This document shows, in pieces, positions 41,930 to 53,184 of a stretch of DNA of 64,000 nucleotides. The stretch comes from Paralithodes platypus (taxonomy: Eukaryota > Arthropoda > Malacostraca > Decapoda > Lithodidae), in NCBI GenBank assembly GCA_032716605.1, contig CM064545.1, positions 5,451,199 through 5,515,198 on the forward strand, in the 5' to 3' direction. Made by a program: the position numbers and the translations under genes. How positions within the stretch are numbered: position 1 is the first letter of the stretch; each line of letters begins with the position of its first letter. The notes under the pieces were generated by a model. That model saw only the letters and a program-made list of their open reading frames with translations. It searched no databases and was not told the origin of the DNA.

Positions 41930-42646
41930 AAGCGGGTTTTCTTAACCTCGTCCTTGAATGCCCTTAGCCCTTTGTTGTAGAAAAGGGTATGCTCATGGTA
42001 CTAGTCACCAAGTTCCTTTTCCACTTTCTCGCTAAACATAGCTTACTCCTTCATCTTCCTGCTTCTCTTGCCTTTTTGTGTTGGTTGTCGGTCTTGTTCA
42101 GCCTCATCATGGCTGGATTCATTTTCCGCTGCATCCTGCGACTCTACATTCTCCCGTGTCTCCTCTCCTCCTTCCTGCATGGGGTTGGTTGCCGCAGAAT
42201 GTGGGAGGGTGAGGTTTGGGAAGAGGTTGTTATTTCCTAGGGGTGGTGCTGGTGAGTCAACATGTTTCCTCATCGTGGTGCGATGCTGCCACATATCGTC
42301 GGTATTGTGCAGTATGTGTTGTTGCCGTATTGCTGGCTTGTTGGTGTCGGGGTTTGGCATGCGTTCCACAACTACCATGCCAGATGCCATTACGTCCACC
42401 ACACGTCATTGTCCGACATACGCATGTGTCACGTGTTGTTGTCGGATGTATACGTGGCAATGTCGGGTCTACAGTTTTTGGTAGCCACAAAACATTTTCC
42501 CGCCAACCCGAATTAAACCGACACGCCCGGTGTACAATGCGCCGCTCCTCACTATCTCACAACTATGCGACGGATTGCACCACATTGTGCCACGTTGTCT
42601 AGGTCGGGCCAAATCGGGCCGTGGATCGTGTATGTGTGAAAGGGGC
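41930..42646 (-). pseudogene. Possible DNA-transposon remnant with a regulator-like protein
   Basis: The minus-strand frame 42402-42043 encodes a polar, acidic protein (NNNLFPNLTLPHSAATN, then a Glu/Asp-rich stretch ending QKGKRSRKMKE). After a stop, HEHTLFYNKGLRAFKDEVKK follows, reminiscent of MADF-type DNA-binding proteins found in PIF/Harbinger transposons. The right end (42602-42646) matches 33447-33502 as an inverted terminal sequence, next to TTA. The assignment is weak; the left end is not defined. Confidence 0.3.
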
Positions 42647-42649
42647 TTA

Positions 42650-43690
42650 AGTTAGAGAGTCAAATGAGATTCTTCAAAAACAGAATTAACTAATAATGCA
42701 CTGGTATATTAAAACTAAATATATCGTCATCTGATTGAAGAGATTAAACATAAATGCTCAGCAATTTTTGGGCTAAGTGTGTTATTTCTTTTAAATAGAC
42801 AGATAACCAAAGTTGAAATTATATACAGTACTTAAGACACAACATTTGGAGACTGACTTTAGTACCAACAAGAAGATGTTTCTCACCAGGTGATCGGATG
42901 AAAATTTATGAAATCAGCACGATTAGTGTGGTTATGTTATAGATGGCTTTACCACTCAGGCAGGGACTTTCCTGTTATTTCCGCTCAATTTATTTTGCCC
43001 TACCACCATATCCATAGCCCTGAGCAAATTCAAATGAGTTCCAATGGAATGCTTAGGTCAAACTTTCCCTATGAAGTCAAATGAAAGTCAACTTCATTCA
43101 TCATCCCCATACACTAATCTTGAAAATATGTACTAATACTTACCTGCTAACTACGGGCCCCACACCGAGCATATTGTCACTTCCTCTCCTTCTCCCTCTT
43201 TTGTAATTTTACACACACATTAACCAGATGAAATAAACCACTACATTATCAAGTTAAGTGCTTACAAGACAGTATGAGCTATGACCTGTAACATGAAATG
43301 AACTTCACATTCGTTCTAGTATATAGGTGTCACAAAACATGTAGAAGTGGACCTGATATACTTGAATGTCAGCTTCTATAACACCTCTTGCTTGAATAAA
43401 GACTCTCACAACTGCTGCCCGAAGCAGACTGATATTATTATGTGAGGAAATGCTAAAAGCTTATGGAAGCGTCTGGCAACCAGCGGAGCGGATCGGTATA
43501 ACCAATTCAGACGGTAATATTTAAACACATAGGTACATCACCCAAAGTAATAATTTTTATACATTGGACATACTAATATGTAGCCCGCAGTGAAAGTGTT
43601 AAACATCATCTATCGATAACATCAACACCTGAAAATATTTCAGTTTGTTTTGCTCTTACCACAAGAGTCACAGTTCATATTTCTTCGTCA
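42650..43690. other. Gene-free stretch
   Basis: Nothing recognised. Confidence 0.5.
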
Positions 43691-43692
43691 GA

Positions 43693-43720
43693 ATATATAT
43701 ATATATATATATATATATAT
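43693..43720 (+). repeat. (AT)n microsatellite
   Basis: About fourteen AT dinucleotides directly before a SINE head. Confidence 0.9.
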
Positions 43721-43728
43721 GGGGGATG

Positions 43729-44310
43729 TGTGGTGGTGTGGTGGAGTGGTCTTGCCACTGGGCTGGTAATCCAATGGACCCGGGTTTGAATCCTGATATG
43801 TCAATGGGAAGATATTATTGGGATGGAATTTGTGCTGTACCTAGTTTCAGTGCATTACAACAAAGCCCACCGAAAACCCAAATAAATACCCTCATTGTTC
43901 CCTGATTAAGTAGCAGTGCATGAATATTAAGTAGCAGTGCATGAATATTAAGTAGCAGTGCATGAATATTAAGTAGCAGTGCATGAATATTCCCATATTC
44001 AAAATATGATAAAGGGGGGGCAATGCCTACTGAATTAATTGGCGTTCTGAGAATGAGAGTTCGATTTAGGAGGTGAACCAATGAAGCATTGGAGTGAGGC
44101 AGCTTGAGAGATGGGGCTGCTTCGAGCTGTGAGTGAGCAACTAAGCCCCATGCATTCTGTGAAGGCCAAATGGCAGGGGCTGGTTGCAGCTAAATGTGCT
44201 TCACATGTCTCACTCCCTAGACTGGAACAAGACCTCACAGGCTTCACCGTTCAATATACATTGGTTAAATGTACAGGCTCTCAGCCTATGCCCGAGAGGG
44301 AGTAGTTGGA
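43729..44310 (+). mobile_element. Long tRNA-Thr-like SINE
   Basis: The head has A-box-like TGGTGGAGTGG, an anticodon loop CTGGTAA (GGT, Thr) on a TGGG/TCCA stem, and B box GGTTTGAATCC at about 43785. The body is about 500 bp, shared with 39073-39585. A 21-bp unit (ATTAAGTAGCAGTGCATGAAT) is repeated four times at about 43905-43988; the other copy has one diverged unit. It ends in an A-rich tail. Confidence 0.75.
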
Positions 44311-44330
44311 ATATAGAACAAATAAGATAA

Positions 44331-47160
44331 TAAAATAAAAAATGTATATCTATATCTATCTATCTATTTTTATACATATTGTTTTGTTTATGGGCGAGGT
44401 GAAATGACACAAACAATAGACTACACATGAAATTCAAGACAGATGTCAAAACCCTCTCCAAAATATCCAGGTTCAAGGAAACTACTAGAATAAACATTCT
44501 TAGTTTAATTAACTTAAGATCTGTTCTACCTTGAACAAACTTTCCTCAGAAGTTTTAAACACTTCCTCATTTGAGCAGTTCAAGAAGACAGTAGTATGGA
44601 GATATTATTTTGCACACTCTATAAGGAGTGTAGTGCACTGAAAAATGTCTCCTATTTCGAATATTTCCCCGAAATGGATTGCAAGGTCTTTGAGATACTA
44701 ACCATTCCTTGTATCTCATTGTAACTCTCATAACACGCACTTTCTACAACCAAGATATAACGGGTCTGAATGGGGTATATTTGACTTTATTAGTGTGTGT
44801 GATGAATGTTGCCTGCATTCGATACACATAGAGGAGAGTTGATGGGGTTTGTAGAGGTGAGAGGCTGGGATCACAGATAGAAACAAAGAAGGGGTAAGTG
44901 AGAAGGCGAGCCCTGCTATTCAAGGGCTCGATACTCAAACCTTACTAAAAATTAACACCGACTTTGATCGTAAGTTGTATCGAGGTCTACCTTTAATTGA
45001 TTAAAAAAAGTGTATAGGCCACATATCATTAAATACAGACCGTTCATAGTATGAATGGTATTGAACAAATGGGAGAAACTGATTGGAATGATACACGAAA
45101 CAATCAATAACAGTTGCAACACTATTCCCGCCAATCTTTGCTTTTAGTCCTTTCCTTTTATGATATATAAGCCCGACTGTGTAATTAATTTGAGAATCTA
45201 GGAGTAGATCGTAGAGGGCACGCTGATGTGTATTGCAATAATGGTGAACATAATATCCTGAATACTGTACGAGATTGGATTTAATTACAGTAATATTATA
45301 TTAAAATCGCATTACATTTTGATCGTAGCAAGTAGAGCAATGAGAGAGAGAGAGAGAAGACCACTACAGCCAAGATTCGTGTAACCCACGTTGTGTATAG
45401 TAACTCGTTTTGAAAATACAATTATGCAGTATATTGTATACGTTAAATTCCTAATAAATATTAAATATTGACCATTGTAAGCATGTGCAATGATGGTTTA
45501 ACAATTACAGTATTTGCAATACATTAGAACAATCGTCGCTAATCACTGATTGCCAGCTAGAGAAGGAAGGTGGGGGAGTTGGGGATAGTTTGGGGGTGGA
45601 CGGTGGGGGTAGACTTGGACCCGACTCTCCCCCTTCCACCTGCCCAGGATGGAGTAGGGGAAGGAAGGACCCACCCCTGAGCAACTTTTAGTAAGGGTGA
45701 GTGTATTATTGTCTTTACGTGTTTGTTTGATCTTGGTTTTCCCTTCTAATTGTCTGTATTGTGTAGAATACAAAATCTCTTAATGACCGACTGACATCGA
45801 CGACTTTATCTAAATCGCAGACAAAATATATACTATACGTAATAACAGAAACATAGATCCATGCAAAGCCAAGAACAACGAAGTAGAGGAGGCATGTTGT
45901 AAAAGAACAAATAATAGGTGACAAACAAAGACTGCGCAGCTTATGGTAAGACTCGCAGCTCGGACAAACACAAGCCAGGAAATAGAACAGGGAGCCCAGG
46001 AAATGGAAACGGAAAGAGGAAATAGAGAACAAGTAAAGCTGGTATTACACGAGAGCTTTAACGGCAATTTTCAATAAGCAAGTATTTTCTCGTTCTCCTC
46101 ATTAGTATGGCGATTGGTTGACCTTTCACCTCAATTCCTTGTCAATATTAATACCTATTGTGCCATTTAGACGAATATTTTGTTCCTGGCGAGCAATAGC
46201 AACCCTGCAATTTAGTTGGAACCGGCCTTCAGCTGATACATTTTGCTACCAAAAACTTATCTCGAAAGGGGTCTTGGGGTGTTTTGTTAAGTTTGATAGA
46301 AGTCTAGGGAGTAAACTAAGAAACAAAAATATTATAATACAAAACATAAACATATCTCATTCTTTAAGTAATTCGGATAGAAAAGGGACAGGGAAAGCAA
46401 AAAGCAAATATTCCGTCGTGGAATACATATTTGGTAGCTTAATTGCAACTTCCCATAATACTCTGTTTGTAAAATTCATAATATCACCAACACACCAATT
46501 AACATACAAATAAACCTATTATGAAATCGATAAAATTAAATATATGTGGTATTCCAAGAATTTGAACCTAGGATATAAATTACTAGATTGTCAGTGATTT
46601 GTCAATGGTTCTGTAGACGGGGCTATTTATTATTTCATACAGTCGCAGAATATTGTGTGTAATGTATACTTCGTTGGTATGTGCTTGCCAAACCTATGGC
46701 CAGTACGACGAGGAATATATACAGTATATGTCTCAATTGCCATATGGCCGAATAAAGGGGTGTATAAATATGATTTACTTGCAAGAAACAAAACATATGG
46801 AAGAATATAATGTGAATTAAACGCACGTATGGAAAAAAAAGGTATATGTGATAATATCATGTCTGTCTTAATAATCTACGGACAAATTATATTATTTCCT
46901 GGTAAAACAATGTGTGACCGTCAATGACTGGCGAGGCAAATAAACATAGTGCGATTAACATACTAAGACAAAGGTATATTACTATAAAGTTAAGCTTTGT
47001 ATTCTGAATGTTGGTAGTTGTATTATATTGGCTTAATTTTTGCCCTATGTTATGTAAAGACGCCTTGAAAGTATAAAGATAATTAATTTTAATCAAACAA
47101 TACACATGTTCCTAACACATAACTAGTGTAATAATAAGTGTAGGGGTAATTCATATTTTT
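44331..47160. other. Gene-free stretch
   Basis: Only small features: a TCTA tract at about 44346-44370 and a GA tract at about 45340-45357. Open frames at 45715-46067 and 46118-46513 are not recognised and lack supporting context. Confidence 0.5.
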
Positions 47161-47340
47161 AGAGAGAGAGAGAGTGTTACACAGAGTTACATAGATACTC
47201 AGACCATACAGACCTTGCGGTCCCAACTAGGTGGTCCGGCCTAAATACTACCAGACAGGGACAGTTGATAGTGGAAAAATAGGAAGGTAAATTAGAAGGC
47301 TCTCTCCCCATCCTCCGGCTAAAAAGCCGTGCCGGAAAAT
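47161..47340 (-). other. Probable LINE 3' UTR end with (GA)n border
   Basis: On the minus strand this follows the LINE C-terminal fragment and minisatellite and ends in a CT tract (47161-47174). It contains GACCGCAAGGTCTG-type sequence on that strand but no gene. Confidence 0.35.
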
Positions 47341-47342
47341 AC

Positions 47343-48012
47343 GATGAAGAGTAACCTTATGTAGTATATATAGGAAGTGTAACCTTATGTAGTATATATA
47401 GGAAGAGTAACCTTATGTAGTATATATAGGAAGTGTAAACTTGTGTAGTATATATAGGAAGAGTAACCTTATGTAGTATATATAGGAAGTGTAAACTTGT
47501 GTAGTATATATAGGAAGAGTAACCTTATGTAGTATATATAGGAAGTGTAAACTTGTGTAGTATATATAGGAAGAGTAACCTTATGTAGTATATATAGGAA
47601 GAGTAACCTTATGTAGTATATATAGGAAGTGTAACCTTATGTAGTATATATAGGAAGAGTAACCTTATGTAGTATATATAGGAAGTGTAACCTTATGTAG
47701 TATATATAGGAAGAGTAACCTTATGTAGTATATATAGGAAGTGTAACCTTATGTAGTATATATAGGAAGAGTAACCTTATGTAGTATATATAGGAAGTGT
47801 AACCTTATGTAGTATATATAGGAAGAGTAACCTTATGTAGTATATAGGAAGTGTAACCTTATGTAGTATATATAGGAAGAGTAACCTTATGTAGTATATA
47901 TAGGAAGAGTAACCTATGTAGTATATAGGAAGTGTAACCTTATGTAGTATATATAGGAAGAGTAACCTTATGTAGTATATATAGGAAGAGTAACCTTATG
48001 TAGTATAGGAAG
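47343..48012. repeat. 28-bp minisatellite, about 24 units
   Basis: The unit contains GAGTAACCTTATGTAGTATA plus TATAGGAA. Two variants, GAAGAG.. and GAAGTG.., alternate through much of the array, giving a 56-bp higher-order period. A few units are shortened (loss of one TATA). Confidence 0.95.
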
Positions 48013-48054
48013 ACATTAGTTTGAAAGGGAAAATACACATGCCTACTGATTAAT

Positions 48055-48270
48055 TCATATTAATCCAATCTTCATTAGCTGATCGTCCAGTCTTTTCTTA
48101 AACGTATCAATATAATTACTGTCGACCACCTCCCTTGGTAAACTATTCCACTCTTTAAGCACATTGTGTGTGAAGATTTTTTGTGTCACATCAGTGGATA
48201 AGGTGGCAAGATAACACTTGCCAATATTTGTTATGATTTTTAAGCTTCCATAGTAATTGATATTCATCAA
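48055..48270 (-). pseudogene. C-terminal fragment of a CR1/L2-like LINE reverse transcriptase protein
   Basis: 71 codons on the minus strand including FTHNVLKEWNSLPREVVDSN, then FKKRLDDQL. This is the 'FF..RV...WN.LP..VV.......FK..LD' end of CR1/L2-like ORF2 proteins; the intact CR1 copy ends with WNGLPRDVIDCS and FKFRLDKYL. Only the end survives. The minisatellite lies where its 3' UTR should be. Confidence 0.75.
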
Positions 48271-48355
48271 TTCATTTAAAATGTTAATATGAAATAGCTA
48301 TATTTTTATTGCTTCAATAATTTTTAGTTCAAATCTACATTGTAAGTATTCATGC

Positions 48356-48359
<4 letters not shown>

Positions 48360-48389
<30 letters not shown>

Positions 48390-48390
48390 T
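48360..48390 (+). repeat. (TA)n microsatellite
   Basis: TATATACATATATATATATA-like tract just before the next LINE fragment. Confidence 0.85.
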
Positions 48391-48566
48391 ATTTGCTCAC
48401 ATTCAACCTGTCCCAAATAAGGGTGACCGCTATCAACCCTCCAACTATCATCCAATTTCTTTAATTTCTTACATCTCTAAAGTTTTTGAAACTATTCTTA
48501 CCTCAAAATTTCTTAAGCATTTAACTTCCCATAACCTACTCTCAGACCGCCAGTATGGCTTCCTTA

Positions 48567-49200
48567 ACCCAAAAATGGCAACTGTCCTCAATAGAGGTTC
48601 TTATGGTGCACTGTGACCGTCCTCAATAGATCCAGAGCATAAACAAAAACTCAGAAAGCACCCCAGTGGCACTCAAAACAAAGCAATTTGTGATTAGGTG
48701 AGATATATCCCCTCCATTACTTGCTACTACTCCTACATATGTGTTCCAACCCCAAACCTTCACCTCTTTTTCCCCCTCCTCAATTATCCTCTACTTTTCC
48801 TCTTATTCCCCCTTTTATCAAGTAATTTTCGCAGCGAAATTCCCCCTCCCGGTCTCTTTAACACAAGTGAGGCAGCTAGAGATCCCAGCAACGCAGAGAT
48901 TTCTACTCAGACTCATCAGTATCAATCGAGAACTTGTAGAGGGAACATATACGCCCCCCCCTGCTCTCACCTCATGATATGACCTTGCCTTAATAATACG
49001 TCTTTTTCACCCCGCAAATGCTATTCCCACTTCTTTTATTGCTCTTAAATGTTCATATGCTCATATTAAAAGCAAAATATGCGCATATGGATAAGTAATA
49101 ATTTTACATATATATTACATATGAGGATTTTCGTCATAGTAGAACCAAATATCTTTGCTTGGCGGGAGGGTTTGAACTACCATGGCTTCGCAGTGTATGA
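48567..49200. mobile_element. Unidentified insertion in the Jockey-like copy
   Basis: This sequence is absent from the intact relative, where the bases joining at TTCCTTAA and GCTCTACTGG are adjacent. It contains a short tRNA-like word (TTTGAACTACC) near 49170, but no coding motif or clear terminal repeats. Confidence 0.5.
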
Positions 49201-49797
49201 GGCCGCTCTACTGGTGATCTTCCTTCTTATCTTACTAACTCTTGGTCATCCTCCCTTCGGGACTTCGGTGAGACTTTTTCTATTCCGCTTGACATATCGA
49301 AGGCCTTCGATAGAGTCTGGCACAAATCCCTTATTTCTAAACTACCCTCCTTCGGTTTTTATCCTTCCATCTGTGCCTTTGTCTTTTATTTCCTTTCCCG
49401 CCGTTCCATAGCTGTGGTTATGGATGGCCACCGTTCACTTCCTCAACCTATCAACTCTGGTGTTCCTCAGGGTTCTGTTCTATCTCCAATTGTCTTTCTA
49501 TTATTCATTAACGATCTTCTCAAATGCATTTCCAGCCCTATTCACTCATATGCTGATGACTCTACATTACACTATTCAACTAGACTTCCACAACATTATT
49601 CACAGCATGAACTCCAAAATTCACGTGAGGAGGCCATTGAACACCTATCTTCCGATCTCTCTACTATCTCCAATTGGGGCAGTGAAAGCCTTGTTACTTT
49701 CAATGTTTCCAAACCTCAATACTTCCATCTGTCTACTCGTCGCCCCCTTCCAGAAAACTATGACCTACTCTTCAACAACATTCAAATTAACCCTTAA

Positions 49798-50146
49798 AGG
49801 TGGGGGCTCATGGTTTTAGGTAAACATGGAATGATAATCGCCAAGCTGTACATAATTATCTTGCAAAATGCAATGGCACTGAAATAATTATTAACAATGG
49901 TATAAAGGATTTTGTGGATCGTCTATACCAGGCCAGTGACGTCACACCAGTATAAGTCCACCATCCAGTCTAGGATAAGGATACTGGTGTGACGTCACTA
50001 TGACGTCACAGGCCCGGTATAGACGATCCGCAAAATCCTTATACCATTGTTAATAATTATTTCAGTGCCATTGCATTTTGCAAGATAATTATGTACAGCT
50101 TGGCGATTATCATTCCATGTTTACCTCAACCCATGAGCCCCCACCT
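49798..50146. mobile_element. 349-bp foldback MITE with TTAA duplication
   Basis: Long terminal inverted repeats of about 165 bp begin AGGTGGGGGCTCATGG on both ends. TTAA flanks both sides (49794-49797 and 50147-50150). The relative at 58960 has a single TTCA at the aligned site, so one TTAA would have been the target. TTAA duplication is the signature of piggyBac-type transposition. TGACGTCA-like words cluster in the loop region. Confidence 0.85.
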
Positions 50147-50640
50147 TTAATTTTGTCTTAATATTCTCGGTGTCTCTTTTTCTTCAGATCTCTCTTGGAA
50201 AGATCATATTACCACTCTTGCTAAAACAGCTTCCTAGAAGGTGGGTGTGCTCAACTGCCTCCGGGGGTTCTTTACCCCTGAGCAGCTTCTTTTTCTGTAC
50301 AGTGCGTTCATGTATTGAGTATTGTTCACACGTGTGGGGAGGATCCTCTTACAAAGCACTTCTAGACATAGTTGAATAAAAAGCCTTCCGTCTTATTAAC
50401 TCACGTCCACTTACCAACTCCTTTCAGTCTCTTTCTCTTCGCCGCAATGTTGCAGAGCTGTCTCACTATTCTATCGATATTACAATAATCAGTGTTCCTC
50501 AGAGCTCTCTCAGTGTATATCACCCCCTCTTCGTAGAGTACGTAGTATGATTTTGGCCCCGTCACTCTTTCAACTCTGGGGGAGGCACTCGATACATGCA
50601 GTTCTGCATTTTGTCTCCCTCACTCACATAGGAAAAAAAA

Positions 50641-50680
50641 TATATACAGTATACTGTATATATATATATATATATACTGT
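50641..50680 (+). repeat. TATA-rich microsatellite
   Basis: TA tract between the LINE 3' end and the first of three tandem repeat copies. Confidence 0.85.
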
Positions 50681-52143
50681 ACTAGCAGGGGACCCGTCGT
50701 TGCCCGGGTTTAAATTCTACTACCATAATCACCATCATCAATCACTACTACCACAATCATCACAATACTACTACTACAATAATCACCGGCCTCGACCTCC
50801 CTGTGCCTCATTAAACGGCGACCTCGAGTTTGGCCGCAAAATGACCTCTGATTTTGGATCTGACCTCATACGTACCCCCATTTTGGGGGGCTGCGAACAA
50901 CTTTCGTTCCATACACCTTTTCGATCGGAGGGCTCCTTCTGCCCCAAACGGCCATTTTTGTAATTTCTTTTTCAATTTCGGCCTCGAAACGACCTCCGAT
51001 CGTGGCCTCGCCCCCTCTATGACCTGACCCAGGTCAATTGACACCCACATGCAAAGATCCAGCTCCCCAGGTCCAAAACTGCGGCCGCCTTTTAAGAACA
51101 CACAGACAAACAGACACACAAACTGATTTAATAATATACAGTAGATATACTAGCAGGGGTACCCGGCGTTGCCCGGGTAATCACCATAATCACCATTACT
51201 ACTACCACTACTACTACTACCATAATCATCATCAATCACTACTACCACAATCATCACAATACTACTACTACCATAATCACCAGCCTCGACCTCTGTGCCT
51301 CATTAAAAGGCGACCTCGATTTCGGGCGCTAAATGACCTCCGATTTTGGATCTGACCTCATCCGACCCCCATTTTGGGGGATGCGAACAACTTTTGATCC
51401 ATACACCTTTTCGATCGGAGGCCTCCTTCTGCCCCAAACGGCCATTTTTGTTTTTTAAATTTCAATTTGTTTTCAATTTCGGCCACGAAACGACCTCCGA
51501 TCGTGGCCTCGCCCCCTCTATGATCTGGCCCAGGTCAATTGACACCCACATGCAAAGTTTCAGCTCCCCAGGTCCAAAACTGCGGCCGCCTATTAAGAAC
51601 ACATACACACACACACACACAGACAATCAAAAATATTATATAGACTAGCAGGGGCACCCGGCGTTGCCCGTGTAATCACCATAATCACCATCACTACTAC
51701 CACCACTACTACCATAGGCTCCATCATCAATCACTACTACCACAATCATCACAATACTACTACTACCATAACCTCCCTGTGCCTCATTAAACGGCGACCT
51801 CGATTTCGGCCGCTAAATGACCTCCGATTTTGGATCTCACCTCATCCCCACCCCAATTTTGGGGGGCTGCGAACAACTTTTGTTCCATACACCTTTTCGA
51901 TCGGAGGCCTCCTTCTGCCGCAAACGGACAATTTTGTTTAAACTAAAAGCGATTTTTCCAATTTCGCGCCCATTTTCTCCGTCCCTTTCACCCTGGGGAA
52001 TTCTATTTTTTCACTAAAACCTGGCTAGGGACCCCCTTACTATGCATACCAAGTATGAACGCTCTAGCTTAAAAAATGTGGCCATGCATAAAGAACAGAC
52101 ACACAGACACACACAGACAGACCGACAATCGAAAATATTATAT
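50681..52143 (+). repeat. Three head-to-tail copies of a 470-500 bp repeat
   Basis: Copies start at 50681, 51149 and 51644, each with ACTAGCAGGGG(T/C)ACCCG and GTTGCCCG. A CAT/ACT-triplet-rich section follows, then a conserved block including CCTTTTCGATCGGAGG and CTTCTGCC(C/G)CAAACGG. Each copy ends with an ACACAGACA-type stretch and a TATA-like border. No protein is encoded. The element type is not recognised. Confidence 0.85.
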
Positions 52144-52167
52144 ATCTATATATATATATATATAGAT
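52144..52167 (+). repeat. (TA)n microsatellite
   Basis: TATATATA tract next to the RTE-2 3' end. Confidence 0.85.
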
Positions 52168-52334
52168 ATCAATCTATTGCTTGACGCCGTGATCCTCGAA
52201 GGGGTGGCCACGAACGAACAGCTCCCATGCACCTCTGTCCCCAGTCAGTTGACGCCCCTCCTCCCAACCAGCACCGCCTTCATTCATATACTTACTCACT
52301 CCATCCTTCCACCTCGCTCTCGTATACCCTCTTA

Positions 52335-53184
52335 GTCAATCTCTCGCTTTCCATACGTTCCATACGGCTGAACCATCTCAAGTTGTTTCTTTTTTACACT
52401 TTCCAGCACATCTACCTCCACACCACACCTCCTTCTTACTTCCTCATTCGTCTGTCTATCCCTCCATGTAACTCCGCACGCGACGAGCGTCATGAAAGCG
52501 ATGGAGCACGGCCGAGAATCATCACTACGCACTTCTCAAGTGACTCATTTCCACCGCTCTCACTCTTGGTCTGAGTCTCTTCCCGAACATCCATGCTTCG
52601 CTTCCGTAAGTTAGTGTCGGCATTACCACACTGTCATGCAAGGACTTCTTCACTTCCTTACTGACTACCATATTTCTTGTTACTGCTTGCAACGTTCCTA
52701 TAACCCTCTTCCCCTGTTGTACCCTCTCCCGCACTTCCTCATCCATAGTCCCATCTTTACTCAACACACTGCCCAGATACATAAAAGAGCTGACGATCTC
52801 CATAGCCTGACCGTTCAACTTCACCTCACACTCTGTGACTTCACCCTTTTCGAAGACCATAACCTTGCTCTTCCCCGCATTTACCTTCAAATTCCGTTTT
52901 TCGCACACTGTTCCAAACTCATTTACCAGACCCTGCAACTCCCATTCATTATCGCTCAATAGAACTGTATCATCCGCAAACTTCAGTGTAGGCAGCTTCC
53001 ACTCATTTCCCTCCCTTTTCAGCGATACACCAACATCCACTGCTCTTCCTTGTATTTCTTTCATGACTCCATCCATATATACAGTAAACAACCACAGGGA
53101 CATCACTCACCCCTGTTTCAACCCAACACTCAGGTCAAAGAACTCGCTCTGCTCATTCTCCACACGTACTGCCGCCTTTGCACC
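52335..53184 (-). pseudogene. RTE-2 reverse transcriptase, C-terminal part
   Basis: The frame 53106-52525 holds [25 protein letters not shown] (motif C) and LTYGSEAW. A further piece at 52532-52332 contains CGVTWRDRQTNEEVRRRCGV, matching RTE-1. A frame break separates the two. Its N-terminal half lies beyond the CR1 insertion. Confidence 0.85.

Larger units (their letters stand above)
48396..50640 (+). mobile_element. Jockey-like LINE (copy 3), split by two insertions
   Basis: Three pieces align in order to 57965-59668: 48396-48566 (start of RT), 49201-49793 (motifs A to C; SGVPQGSVLSPIVF, then SYADDSTLHY), and 50151-50640 (C-terminal region and 3' UTR). They are separated by an unidentified insert of about 630 bp and a 349-bp MITE. 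Stops occur throughout. It ends in the family 3' UTR and a short A run near 50632. Confidence 0.85.

Noticed and set aside
45715..46067. Hydrophobic minus-strand frames suggesting a membrane protein
   Set aside because: Short overlapping frames with no family motif; hydrophobicity follows from base composition.
47343..48012. CRISPR-like array
   Set aside because: The 28-bp units are contiguous with no spacers, and the context is eukaryotic. This is a minisatellite.
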